A stretch of DNA of 64,000 bases from Ruegeria sp. EL01. GTDB taxonomy: Bacteria > Pseudomonadota > Alphaproteobacteria > Rhodobacterales > Rhodobacteraceae. The stretch covers positions 62,001 to 126,000 of the forward strand of contig NZ_OMPS01000045.1 in NCBI RefSeq assembly GCF_900313035.1, in the 5' to 3' direction. Below, piece by piece: positions 35,646-44,546 of this stretch. The notes under the pieces were generated by a model. That model saw nothing but the letters and a program-made list of their open reading frames with translations, ran no database searches and was not told where the DNA came from. A program made the translations under genes and the position numbers. Positions within the stretch are counted from its first letter, which is position 1; the number at the start of each line of letters is the position of its first letter.

Positions 35646-36365
35646 ATGTATTCGGTGGGAGACCCCAAAACGGTGGACGGTGTGTCCAGCGTTTTGATCG
35701 TGGATGATCATCCGCTTTATGGCGACGCACTTGCGGCCGCGCTGCAGTTGAGTTTTGAGAACTGCCGCATTGAAAAAGCCAAAACTCTGAAACAGACCTT
35801 TGAAGTGCTGAGCAGCGGGTTCAAACCGGACCTGATCATGTTCGATCTGAAGCTGCCTGATGTGACAGGCATTTCCGGGTTCCAGCAACTGCGGCAACGT
35901 TGGCCTGCTGCGCCAGTGCTGGTGATTTCCTCCCTTGCCTCTAGCGAGCTGGTGCGTTCGCTGATTGACCATGGTGCGATGGGTTTTTTGCCCAAGGACG
36001 CTTCGGCGCAAACGCTGAAATTCGTCGTTAGCGAGATTGCCGCAGGGCGCAGATATGTACCCGCTGAATACAGCCGCGTTGATGAGGTGACCTCGCCGGA
36101 AAGCTGCGTGTACAAATCAAGCCCAGAACTCTCGACTCTGACGCCGCAGCAGGTGCGCATCCTGAAACTCATTTGTGTTGGCAAGTCGAACAAGCAGATC
36201 GCTTACGAGCTGACGCTGGCCGAAGCTACCGTCAAGGCCCATATCACTGCCTTGTTGCGCCGACTTGGTGTTCGCAACAGAACCCAGGCCGCCGTTTTGG
36301 TCGACTCGGTTCTGGCGCGGCAGACACGACATGAACCGGAGGTGAAAACCTTTCTGCAACATTAG
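35646..36365 (+). CDS. LuxR/NarL-type response regulator
   Basis: 239 residues; GGAGGAG lies 5 bases before the ATG at 35646, so the longer open frame is rejected. The receiver domain (SVLIVDDHPLYGDALAAAL, phospho-acceptor in IMFDLKLPDVTG, Lys in FLPKDAS) is joined to a LuxR HTH (LSTLTPQQVRILKLICVGKSNKQIAYELTLAEATVKAHITALLRRLGV). It is followed 9 bases later by a FIST sensor and then a hybrid kinase. Regulators of this type next to PQQ-alcohol oxidation genes include FlhR of Paracoccus and ErbR/AgmR of Pseudomonas, so it probably controls the methanol and formaldehyde genes. Confidence 0.9.
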   Translation: MYSVGDPKTVDGVSSVLIVDDHPLYGDALAAALQLSFENCRIEKAKTLKQTFEVLSSGFKPDLIMFDLKLPDVTGISGFQQLRQRWPAAPVLVISSLASSELVRSLIDHGAMGFLPKDASAQTLKFVVSEIAAGRRYVPAEYSRVDEVTSPESCVYKSSPELSTLTPQQVRILKLICVGKSNKQIAYELTLAEATVKAHITALLRRLGVRNRTQAAVLVDSVLARQTRHEPEVKTFLQH

Positions 36366-36374
36366 GGGCTGCCA

Positions 36375-37532
36375 ATGCGAGATCTGAAGCACGGACCACA
36401 AAGTATCGGTATCGGCCGCTCTCAGGCCTCGGATCCGAGTGCCGCCGTCAACGAAGCTTGTGCAGATTTCGACAGCAACCTGTCCTGTTTCGTGTTGGCT
36501 TTTGTTCCCAATGGACTTGATCCGGCTGCGGTAACCCATTGTTTGAATGGGAAGCTAGCCGGAGTGCCGGTGTTCGGCTGCACCACCGCAGGGCAGATTA
36601 CGGAAAACGGGTACGAATCTGATGCGCTGTTGTTGCTTTCTTTTCCGAAGGCAAATTTCCGATGCTCATCAATCCTTTTCGAAAACATCAAGCCACTGAA
36701 CTCCACCGAAATCGCGGCACAAGCGCAACGACAAGCGGATAAGTTTCGCCATACCGCAGGTTGGAACCGACTGGCACTGATGTTTTCGGATGGGTTGTCC
36801 AAACAGGAAGATTTGCTGGTATCCACGCTGGAAACCGTTCTGGACGGTTTGCCGATTTTTGGTGGGTCTGCTGGCGACGGGCTGCAATACGAAGAGACGT
36901 TTGTCTTGCACGGAGGCAAGGCGCGCACCAATGCCGCCGTATTATTGCTGGTCGAAACCAACCTGCATTTTCAGGGCATCGGGTTTGATCACTTCTTGCC
37001 AATCGGGTCGGAGATCATAATTACAGATGCTGACCCCGAAGAACGGCTGGTCTATGAAATCAACGGTACGCCTGCTGCATTGGAATACGCGCGGCTTGTC
37101 GGGTGTCCACCGGATCAGCTATCGCCGCAGGTTTTTGCGGAAAATCCCATGTTGCTGCGTCAGAACCTCAACTACTACGTGCGTGCGATCCGCGAAGTGA
37201 CGGATGGCTGTGCTTTGTCCTTCATGGCTGCGATTGATGACGGTCTGATCATGACCCTTGGCCGCGGCAAAGAGATCATTGAGACACTCGAGGCTGGGCT
37301 GGATATTCATGATTCTTCCGGAAACTCGCCAGATTTTATCCTTGGATTTGACTGTGTACTGCGCAAATTGGAAATCGAACAAAAGCAGCTAAGCAGGCAG
37401 GTTTCCGATGTCTTGCAGTCAAGACGTGTGATTGGCTTCAATACATATGGCGAACAGCAAACCGGTGTTCACATGAATCAGACATTTGTGGGTGTTGCCT
37501 TTTTTGAACCCGAAAAGCGGGACCTGAGCTGA
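36375..37532 (+). CDS. FIST-domain sensory protein (NosP-like)
   Basis: 385 residues covering the FIST N (about 40-235) and FIST C (about 240-370) domains; typical pieces are VPVFGCTTAGQITENGYESDALLLLSF and IFGGSAGDGLQYEETFVLHGGKARTNAAVLLLV. FIST proteins bind small ligands; the Pseudomonas NosP member is a haem protein that senses nitric oxide and inhibits its neighbour kinase NahK. Here too the next gene, 2 bases away, is a hybrid kinase, so the pair looks homologous in arrangement. Cytoplasmic, no signal peptide. Haem binding is inferred only. Confidence 0.88.
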   Translation: MRDLKHGPQSIGIGRSQASDPSAAVNEACADFDSNLSCFVLAFVPNGLDPAAVTHCLNGKLAGVPVFGCTTAGQITENGYESDALLLLSFPKANFRCSSILFENIKPLNSTEIAAQAQRQADKFRHTAGWNRLALMFSDGLSKQEDLLVSTLETVLDGLPIFGGSAGDGLQYEETFVLHGGKARTNAAVLLLVETNLHFQGIGFDHFLPIGSEIIITDADPEERLVYEINGTPAALEYARLVGCPPDQLSPQVFAENPMLLRQNLNYYVRAIREVTDGCALSFMAAIDDGLIMTLGRGKEIIETLEAGLDIHDSSGNSPDFILGFDCVLRKLEIEQKQLSRQVSDVLQSRRVIGFNTYGEQQTGVHMNQTFVGVAFFEPEKRDLS

Positions 37533-37534
37533 CT

Positions 37535-39802
37535 ATGCTGAATGCTGAAGATCCCGCCGAACTTCAGATTGCCAAACAGGCCAAGATCATTGACGCGCTG
37601 GTGCGACGCGCCAACCGCCAGAAGGATGTAGGCCCATCAGCGTTCCGTGCCTTTCAGTCCGCGATCGAATTGCGGCAACGGGTCATGGAGCAAAGCCGGG
37701 ATCTGGAACGGGCGACGACCGAACTGGAAAGCGCCCGGTATGAACGAGAGCAAACCCGCAAAAGCCTGGTCAAAGCCCTGTCGTCAATGGAAGAAGGGTT
37801 TGCACTGTTCACAGACGGTCACTTGAACCTGTGTAACGATCTGTTTCAAACTATCTTTCCGGATGTTCCGGAACTTGTGTCACCAGGTCTGGATCTGGGG
37901 CAGTTTTTCACCTTGGTCCAAAACAGCGGGCAATTTGTATCATCGGATCGAGGAGTGTCTGACATGCTGGATACGCTCCTCAGCAATTGCCATACCGGCG
38001 TTGTGTCCAGCGAGGTGATCGAGCTATTGGGTGACCGCTGGTACAAGCTGAGCGCTCAATACACATCGACCGAAAATGTCGTCATTCTGCTAACTGATAT
38101 TACTTCGGTCGTGCGTCGCAACCGCGACGAAAAAGAAACCCTGATCGACCGTCAGGAAGACTATCTTCAGGCGGTTTTTCAGAACATGAGCTCGGGCCTT
38201 TGCACATTTTCTGCAGACACCGAGATCATGATGCACAATGCACGGTTTCGCGAAATTCTGAACTTGCCGCACCCGTTGTTACGCCCCCGCATGCCGGTGC
38301 AGAACCTTCTGGACCTGATGCGCGCCCGGGGTCTGATCAAGGCGGATGATGAACTGAAGGTTGGGAAGTGGCAGCACGAGCTCAAAAGCAGAGGTTGGTT
38401 GCGCAAACGCGTCCGTGACGGGGCTGATCGTGTTCTGGACATTCAGGCCAACCAGCTGCCGGACGGTGGTTTTCTTGTTGAGTTGAAGGATGTTACGCTT
38501 GAGGCGCGCGCAACCCAGACGCTGGAAAACCGTGTTATGGAACGCACGGCCGAATTGACGCGGGCCAATGAAAAACTGATCCGCGAATACGAAGAAAAGG
38601 CCCGCGTCGAAGAAGCTTTACGGGTCGCCAAAGAGCGCGCCGAAGCGGCGGTTTCGTCAAAAACCCGGTTTCTGGCTGCCGCCAGCCATGACCTTTTGCA
38701 ACCGATCAATGCAGCCAAGCTGATGATCTCGACACTGATGGAAATTACCCGGGATACCGATCTGCATGAAATGATGGATCGTCTGGATGGCGCTTTTGGG
38801 TCGGCTGAACAGCTGTTGCATTCACTGCTTGATATCTCGCGTCTGGAAACGGCCGATCCTGATACGGTTTCACCCACCAGTGTCAGCCTGGCCTCGGTGA
38901 TCGCAGGCATTCATGGCGACCAAGCACTGGTTGCGGAAAAAAACAACGTGCGGCTGGATGTCGTATCTTGCTCGGAATTCGTGCACTCAGATTCCGTTTA
39001 TCTGCTGCGCTCAATCCAGAACCTGGTGGTGAACGCCATTCAATATACCGAGCCTGGCGGCAGGGTGCTTGTGGGCTGTCGTCGTCGCGGTGACAAGATT
39101 GTCGTTCAGGTCTGGGATACTGGCATTGGCATCGCCCGAAAAGATCAGGCGCGTGTGTTTGAGGAATTTACCCGGGCCGACAATGTGCCGTTTGGATCCG
39201 GTATGGGGCTTGGGCTGTCGGTCGTGGATCGGGCGTGTCGCCTGTTGGGTCACAAACTGTCGTTGCGGTCAAAACCGGGCGTTGGATCGGTGTTCAGTAT
39301 TGAAATGGACAGGGTAGAGGCGGACCGGGGTGCGATCGAGCCGCTGGACCTGCCGCCGCATACAGATGACATGCCCTTGGATCACATCGTTCTTGTCATC
39401 GAAAACGATAAGGACGTGCTGTTCGGTACGACGCTCTGGCTGGAACAAAACGGCGCAAGCGTTCTGCCGGCCCAATCCACCGAAGAAGCTATGCGGTTTG
39501 TGACCGACATGGGAATGCCACCAGATATTATTCTTGCCGATTATCAGCTTGATGATGGCGATACGGGCGTCAACGCCATACGCCAGATCCGAGAGAGAAC
39601 TCACACCCACGTTCCGGCCATTCTGATTACTGCAGATCGGAGCGAAAACCTGCGCCATGCAGGGTTAAGGCATGACGTGTCAGTCATGACCAAACCCGTT
39701 AAACTGTCGCGATTGCGGTCGCTGATTGTCTGGAAAGTGCATCGTGACCTGACAGGTATGGCCTCGACACCGACAAAAGTCGGCGGTGACTCAGGCGGTT
39801 AA
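37535..39802 (+). CDS. Cytoplasmic hybrid histidine kinase with two PAS regions (NahK/FlhS-like)
   Basis: 755 residues, no membrane segment. An N-terminal coiled coil is followed by two PAS-like regions (SMEEGFALFTDGHLNLCNDLF; MSSGLCTFSADTEIMMHNARF), a long coiled coil, HisKA (FLAAASHDLLQPINAAKL with phospho-His), HATPase (N box NLVVNAIQYTEPGG, G1 DTGIGIA, G2 GSGMGLGLSV) and a C-terminal receiver (ILADYQLDDGDTG). The HDLLQP box is that of the NahK/ErcS' kinases. It likely receives the signal of the FIST protein and passes phosphate to the LuxR-type regulator. Confidence 0.9.
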   Translation: MLNAEDPAELQIAKQAKIIDALVRRANRQKDVGPSAFRAFQSAIELRQRVMEQSRDLERATTELESARYEREQTRKSLVKALSSMEEGFALFTDGHLNLCNDLFQTIFPDVPELVSPGLDLGQFFTLVQNSGQFVSSDRGVSDMLDTLLSNCHTGVVSSEVIELLGDRWYKLSAQYTSTENVVILLTDITSVVRRNRDEKETLIDRQEDYLQAVFQNMSSGLCTFSADTEIMMHNARFREILNLPHPLLRPRMPVQNLLDLMRARGLIKADDELKVGKWQHELKSRGWLRKRVRDGADRVLDIQANQLPDGGFLVELKDVTLEARATQTLENRVMERTAELTRANEKLIREYEEKARVEEALRVAKERAEAAVSSKTRFLAAASHDLLQPINAAKLMISTLMEITRDTDLHEMMDRLDGAFGSAEQLLHSLLDISRLETADPDTVSPTSVSLASVIAGIHGDQALVAEKNNVRLDVVSCSEFVHSDSVYLLRSIQNLVVNAIQYTEPGGRVLVGCRRRGDKIVVQVWDTGIGIARKDQARVFEEFTRADNVPFGSGMGLGLSVVDRACRLLGHKLSLRSKPGVGSVFSIEMDRVEADRGAIEPLDLPPHTDDMPLDHIVLVIENDKDVLFGTTLWLEQNGASVLPAQSTEEAMRFVTDMGMPPDIILADYQLDDGDTGVNAIRQIRERTHTHVPAILITADRSENLRHAGLRHDVSVMTKPVKLSRLRSLIVWKVHRDLTGMASTPTKVGGDSGG

Positions 39803-39835
39803 GGACGTACTCTCACAACAGGGAGGTAGAGACTC

Positions 39836-40510
39836 ATGAGGACATTTCTATTTGGGTTGATCATTTCTGCCTTGAGTTTTTATCCGGTGCTTGCGGCCTC
39901 GGTAGATGGCGAGCAAGCTTATGATCTGCTGTTTCAGGAAGGCGTACTGGACACCATAGACCGGGATAAAGAGCTGATTTATCAGCGCACGGTTATCAAC
40001 AACCTTAAGCCCGAAGCCGCGGAACGGGACACCGGCGATATTGCCCTTAGCTTTGACGATGATGGCAGTGAGACGGCCCGGCTAGAGTTTCGCCAGGATG
40101 AAAAACACCGCGCCATGGGTGTGTTTCCGGCCAGTGTCGGCAATCCGATGATCATGGTGTTTTATGAAAGCACCATTCGCGACATGGCTGAGGCGGCCGG
40201 AGGCAGCCCCTTCTACATTCGCAACCGTGTGAAGGACGCGCTGATTCAGCCTGCCGAAGTGGAGGCTGGTGAAGCAGTGGTTGACGGAGAAACCGTGCCT
40301 GTTCAAACCATCCGAATGCGGCCCTTTGCAGGAGATCCAAACAAGGACCGGATGCAGGGGTTTGGTGATCTCGTGCTGAGCGTGACGGTGTCAGAAGAGG
40401 TTCCCGGTTGGTATCTGCGGCTGGTGGCCGAAACTGGGCCAGAAGGTGGGGGCGATGCAGTCTATCGCTCTGAGATGAAGTTTGAGGGTTTGCAGGAGGG
40501 TCAGGAATGA
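39836..40510 (+). CDS. Exported protein of unknown function
   Basis: 224 residues; AGGGAGGTAGAGACTC precedes the ATG and a signal peptide ends PVLAA. The mature protein is acidic, mostly beta in character (DIALSFDDDGSETARLEFRQDEKHRAMGVFPASVGNPMIMVFYE), without cysteines or a haem motif. I do not recognise the family. It overlaps the next gene by 4 bases and lies between the regulators and the SoxYZ-like/metallohydrolase genes, so a role in the periplasmic methanol system is plausible. Confidence 0.75.
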   Translation: MRTFLFGLIISALSFYPVLAASVDGEQAYDLLFQEGVLDTIDRDKELIYQRTVINNLKPEAAERDTGDIALSFDDDGSETARLEFRQDEKHRAMGVFPASVGNPMIMVFYESTIRDMAEAAGGSPFYIRNRVKDALIQPAEVEAGEAVVDGETVPVQTIRMRPFAGDPNKDRMQGFGDLVLSVTVSEEVPGWYLRLVAETGPEGGGDAVYRSEMKFEGLQEGQE

Positions 40511-40953
40511 TCCAGGCAACGTCTTTCAGCCAGAATAGACTTGAGAGGCGCCGCTTAAGTTTGCGCAATGCCAGCTTCCCGCAGATGTTGAACCTCTTTC
40601 GACAAAGTGTATGTGCCCTTGCGATTGCGTGCGCTGGATGGCCGATCGCGGCGCAGGCCCAAAGCGTGGCCGAACGGCTAAACGACTACCCAACGGCGGC
40701 TCGCGCGGATTACGTTTTTGCCTGCATGGTCACCAATGGCCAGACCCGTGAAATGCTGGATCGGTGTTCCTGTTCCATTGATCTGATCGCATCGATCCTG
40801 CCCTATGAAAGATATGAACAAGCAGAAACGGTTCTTTCCATGCGGCGGGTTGGCGGTGAACGCATGGCGTTCTTCAAAAGTGCGATACTGGCCGAAAACA
40901 TGGTGGCTGACCTGCGCCGCGCGCAGGCCGAAGCCGAGGTTGTTTGTTTCTGA
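40507..40953 (+). CDS. Exported cysteine-containing protein of unknown function
   Basis: 148 residues if started at the overlapping ATG (GGAGGGTCAGGA before it); an inner ATG at 40585 would start nearer the hydrophobic signal region (LFRQSVCALAIACAGWPIAAQA). The mature part (about 98 residues) has the pattern CMVTNGQTREMLDRCSCSIDLIASILPYERYEQAETVL and a terminal VVCF, so four cysteines could form two disulphides. Not a CxxCH haem protein. Convergent with the SoxYZ-like gene. Confidence 0.75.
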   Translation: MIQATSFSQNRLERRRLSLRNASFPQMLNLFRQSVCALAIACAGWPIAAQAQSVAERLNDYPTAARADYVFACMVTNGQTREMLDRCSCSIDLIASILPYERYEQAETVLSMRRVGGERMAFFKSAILAENMVADLRRAQAEAEVVCF

Positions 40954-40973
40954 GGTAATCTCAGGCTGTAGTG

Positions 40974-41786
40974 TCAGCTGGACGCTGATTTAGGCAGATC
41001 CGTTTCGAAACTGTTTCCTTCGGTATCCGTGGCTTTGACCGTGAACATCGTTGTTCCGTTGTCGTTATAGGCAAACCGGAACGCTGGGTTTTCAGAAATC
41101 GAAATGCCACCATCCATAGTGAACAGCAGTTCTTCCCCCTGCCACACTTCGATGTGGTCGATAAAATGCGCCGGAATAAACAACTGTGTCACCTGATCGC
41201 GTTGCAGCCCCGAGTAGTTCGGGTGTCGGATCATGATCTGAGCCTCGCGGCGTGGTGTCGAGATTTGCGCCGTCTCTCCAAAGCTGCGCAGCTTCATTTT
41301 TCCCATCGAGGCCAGCGCCACTTCTGGATCTCTGCTGGCAGGGGCTGAACATCCACCCGACGCTTTGACGAAGCGACCGGTCATATGCAGACCGTCGGGG
41401 GTTTCTGCGATGACGCGAATGTTGGAATACTGGTTCACACGGACCCGCATCTCAAAATCCAACTCTCCCATGGCTGGCGAAAATGAAAATACGCCGGCGA
41501 CGGGGGCCGGGTTTTCATCGATCACAACTGTTGCTGCGGTGATCTTCGCATCGGGATCAAGTTGTTTCAGAACTATTGGCACGGTCGCCGCATCATGGGC
41601 ACGGTAGGGGGCATCCAGCGACAAAAGTGCATCGGCTTCTCCAATTTGCGCGTCTCCTACGACGTCAAATTGCAGGTCCTGCCAGGTTTCGCTTTCTGTG
41701 AGTGGGTTCTTGACCGACTGGTCCGCCCAAACGGGCAGCGACATTGTCAATGAAAGCACCACGGCGGGTGCAAAAAGTCTGGCCAT
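40974..41786 (-). CDS. Quinoprotein dehydrogenase-associated SoxYZ-like carrier protein (copy 1)
   Basis: 270 residues from the ATG at 41786, preceded by GGAGGAGACAAC. The signal peptide ends LPVWA. The N-terminal half resembles SoxY and ends in the swinging-arm-like RFVKASGGCSAPAS; the C-terminal half resembles SoxZ (IMIRHPNYSGLQRDQVTQLFIPAHFIDHIEVW). This fused SoxY-SoxZ form is known next to PQQ alcohol dehydrogenases (the 'SoxYZ-like carrier' family); its cargo is unknown. It is divergent from the matching metallohydrolase gene. A diverged second copy lies at 50790-51608. Confidence 0.9.
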   Translation of the reverse strand: MARLFAPAVVLSLTMSLPVWADQSVKNPLTESETWQDLQFDVVGDAQIGEADALLSLDAPYRAHDAATVPIVLKQLDPDAKITAATVVIDENPAPVAGVFSFSPAMGELDFEMRVRVNQYSNIRVIAETPDGLHMTGRFVKASGGCSAPASRDPEVALASMGKMKLRSFGETAQISTPRREAQIMIRHPNYSGLQRDQVTQLFIPAHFIDHIEVWQGEELLFTMDGGISISENPAFRFAYNDNGTTMFTVKATDTEGNSFETDLPKSASS

Positions 41787-41908
41787 GTTGTCTCCTCCGG
41801 CAACCGGTTCAGGGAATATGCCACAAAACCCCAATAAAATATACGCCGACCAAAGGCTGTGTGGTGTTCACGATTGAGTGTGCCAAGGTCCAAAGCGGAG
41901 GATGAGCC

Positions 41909-42943
41909 ATGTTTGAAGCCGTCATTGTGGTGTGCCTTGAGGTCACCGCCGGGCCCTGTCGAGAGCGACTTTTGCCGGGATACGAGGCGGAAACGCAGGC
42001 AATATGCGAACAGAGCCTTGCGACGGATCCACCTGACTTAGCGCTAGATCAGACAAAGGGTGCGGCGCGGTGCCAACCTGTTGGCAAAGCTTTGGATTTC
42101 TCTGAGGTCGCCCCGGGTGTTTATGTACATCGCGGACGCATAGAAGAGCCGGACACAGCCAATCTTGGGGATATCTCAAATATCGGGTTTGTGATTGGCG
42201 ACGACAGCGTCGCGGTGATCGACACAGGCACGGCCCCCTGGATGGGCGAGGGGATTTGGCGTGCCATTCGGGAAAGAACGGAAAAGCCTGTCAGCCATGT
42301 GATCCTAACGCATATGCACCCCGATCATGTGTTGGGCACAGCGCCATTGGCGCAAGCAGGGGCGTTGGTCGTGGGCCATCCCGGGCTGGAACGTGCCTTG
42401 CTCGATCGGCGTCTCAACTATGTTGAAAGCCTGAGCAGTCTCATCGGAGCTGGTGAATTGATCGGAGTGGGGCCGATTACGGTTGATCAATCGGTAGAAA
42501 CAGAGGGCGAGATTGATTTGGGGAACCGTGTTTTGACGCTGCGTACGTGGCCCAGTGCGCATACCGGAACCGATTTGACCGTATTGGATCAAGGGTCCGG
42601 CATTTTGTTCACTGGAGATCTAATTTTCCATCAACACACTCCGGCGCTGGATGGGCAGTTAATCGGTTGGAAACAGGTTCTGAGCGAAATGTCCGAGATG
42701 CGGGTGGAGCAGATTGTCCCCGGACATGGCGGCCCGGTATTGGACTGGCCAGACGGGGCAGCGGACATGCTGCGTTATCTAAACGTGCTCGAAACAGACA
42801 CCCGCGCTGCCATCGAACAGGGTCAGAGATTGGGCGATGCAGTGGAAACGATCGCTGAAAGCGAAGCGGAACATTGGGACCTTTTTGAAGCGTATAACCC
42901 ACGCAATGCAACAGTCGCTTTTACTGAACTTGAATGGGAATAG
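41909..42943 (+). CDS. Quinoprotein relay system zinc metallohydrolase (SoxH-related)
   Basis: 344 residues; GGAGGATGAGCC precedes the ATG and an in-frame stop just before it rules out a longer form. A small N-terminal domain with cysteines (MFEAVIVVCLEVTAGPCRERL) precedes a metallo-beta-lactamase fold with HMHPDH (135-140), a later His in WPSAHTG, Asp in LFTGDLIFH and PGHGGPV. The family accompanies SoxYZ-like carriers in PQQ dehydrogenase clusters. Odd: the N-terminus lacks a normal signal peptide although its presumed partners are periplasmic. Confidence 0.88.
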   Translation: MFEAVIVVCLEVTAGPCRERLLPGYEAETQAICEQSLATDPPDLALDQTKGAARCQPVGKALDFSEVAPGVYVHRGRIEEPDTANLGDISNIGFVIGDDSVAVIDTGTAPWMGEGIWRAIRERTEKPVSHVILTHMHPDHVLGTAPLAQAGALVVGHPGLERALLDRRLNYVESLSSLIGAGELIGVGPITVDQSVETEGEIDLGNRVLTLRTWPSAHTGTDLTVLDQGSGILFTGDLIFHQHTPALDGQLIGWKQVLSEMSEMRVEQIVPGHGGPVLDWPDGAADMLRYLNVLETDTRAAIEQGQRLGDAVETIAESEAEHWDLFEAYNPRNATVAFTELEWE

Positions 42944-42948
42944 AAGTC

Positions 42949-43737
42949 TTACTGCAAGGCACGATCCAGATTTTTGGCGTCTTCCAGATTGGTCCGGTCA
43001 AGACCCTGCGCATCAACTAACCGGGTGGCTGTCAGGTCCGCATCCGTGAAGTCGGCCCCTGTCAATATCGCGCCGGACAGGTCCGCGCCGCCCAAAGTGG
43101 TCATCGACAAATCGGCGTCGGTGAAATTCGCTCTGGGCAGTTTGGCAAATTCCAGATCTGCCCGAGACATCAGGGCACCGGTGAAATCTACATCACTCCC
43201 ACGCGCCGATGTTAGCACGCCGCGCATCAGCCCCATGGATTGATTTCGCATGTCAGCGGAGAAATCAGCGCCACGAAACACGGCACCGGTTAGGTTGGCT
43301 TTGGTAAAGTCGGCGGCGGTTCTGGCATTGGTGAAATCTGTACCGCTCAGGTCTGCCTTGCCAAGCTGTGTCTGAAACAGTTCCGCCCCAACCAACGATG
43401 CGCCCGTCAGGTTGGCACCGATCATCCACGCTTGGCTCAGGACCGCGCCATCAAAGTTCGACGCAGACAGGTTTGTACCGTTCATCGACGTCGCGCGCAG
43501 GATTGCATTGCTGAAATCCAGTTCTGAGAGATCGAGGTTGTTCATCCAGACGCGGGTGAAATCTGCGGGGCTGTCCGGGGTTGCTGCGTCCAGCTGTGAG
43601 ATTACGTCGGCGCGGGTTAACTGCGCTTGCGTCATTTTGGGCAAGGTCATGTCAACGCCGCTCAGCACGCTTTGACTGAGTGTTGGCAGTGGCAAGAGCG
43701 CTAGGAAAGTCGCCTGAAGAACGATCAAGTATTTCAT
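42949..43737 (-). CDS. Exported pentapeptide-repeat protein
   Basis: 262 residues from the ATG at 43737 (AGGAGAACTGAG before it), with signal peptide MKYLIVLQATFLALLPLPTLSQ. From about residue 70 to 250 the sequence is made of A(D/N)LxX pentapeptides (NLTGASLVGAELFQTQLGKADLSGTDF), which fold as a right-handed quadrilateral beta-helix. The function in the methanol cluster is unknown; a binding or scaffold role in the periplasm is possible. Convergent with the metallohydrolase gene, 5 bases apart. Confidence 0.88.
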   Translation of the reverse strand: MKYLIVLQATFLALLPLPTLSQSVLSGVDMTLPKMTQAQLTRADVISQLDAATPDSPADFTRVWMNNLDLSELDFSNAILRATSMNGTNLSASNFDGAVLSQAWMIGANLTGASLVGAELFQTQLGKADLSGTDFTNARTAADFTKANLTGAVFRGADFSADMRNQSMGLMRGVLTSARGSDVDFTGALMSRADLEFAKLPRANFTDADLSMTTLGGADLSGAILTGADFTDADLTATRLVDAQGLDRTNLEDAKNLDRALQ

Positions 43738-43768
43738 CTCAGTTCTCCTTCGAGTGTTTATCTTGGGT

Positions 43769-44383
43769 CTACCCCTGATCCGCCGTAAGCTGTTGCAACA
43801 TCTGGGAAATGGCAAACAAGCGGCGTTCAATGATCTGAGGGGTTTCGCACAGATAGGTGATCGATCGTTGGCGGTCCGTATAGATCAACTGATCCCAATC
43901 CAATTGCTCTTCAAGCGCGTCGACCTTGTCGTAATCGAGGGTGTCGGCGGTCAGGGCCTGATCCATTTCGGCACGGGCGAGATCAATCTGGCTGGCGAGA
44001 TCAATCTGCTTTAGCGAGAACTCTCCTATTCCGCCAATGATCCGTTTGCGCCGGTCCGACAGCGTATCGAATACGTGTTGAAACACCCATCCGAGAACTT
44101 CAGGGTTGCCTTTATGGCGTGCCGCAAAGGCGGCCACCTGCGGCTGTAACTCGCCCAGTTCGATCCGTCGTAAGGCAAGTAGGCCAGCGATTTCATCAAT
44201 CTCGGGGTTCAGCGCAGAAATCTCGGCGTCGCTGATCGGGTGCGGCCACATCAGCCCCAGTGACAGATCCTCGACCTTGCGTTGCACGCACGGCCAGGCT
44301 GGGTCGGAAAAATCTGCGGCAAAGCCGGGACTTGCCACGCTGAACCAAGCCAACGCTATCACGATTTGCTTGCCGGTCGACAT
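43769..44383 (-). CDS. Exported helical protein of unknown function
   Basis: 204 residues from the ATG at 44383 (GGAGGAGACCCGCG before it), signal peptide ending SPGFA. The mature protein is mostly alpha-helical, with two cysteines (WPCVQRK and TYLCETP) far apart, possibly disulphide-linked. No family recognised. It is probably co-transcribed with the pentapeptide gene 31 bases downstream and is divergent from the formaldehyde dehydrogenase gene. Confidence 0.75.
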   Translation of the reverse strand: MSTGKQIVIALAWFSVASPGFAADFSDPAWPCVQRKVEDLSLGLMWPHPISDAEISALNPEIDEIAGLLALRRIELGELQPQVAAFAARHKGNPEVLGWVFQHVFDTLSDRRKRIIGGIGEFSLKQIDLASQIDLARAEMDQALTADTLDYDKVDALEEQLDWDQLIYTDRQRSITYLCETPQIIERRLFAISQMLQQLTADQG

Positions 44384-44546
44384 CGCGGGTCTCCTCCACA
44401 CTGACACTATGCCCGAAACCTGCGCGTTTAGTCCATTCAACCCAATACACACCATTGTCTTAATTGTTTGAACGGCGTGCCAGCCGCCATACTCGGTTTA
44501 AGCACCCGGATTCTATTAGCGTCCGGGAATGGGAGGACAGATTAAC

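Noticed and set aside
36117..36539. Long minus-strand open frames opposite the regulators and many enzymes
   Set aside because: They mirror well-supported genes on the other strand, as expected in GC-rich DNA, and show no family motifs.
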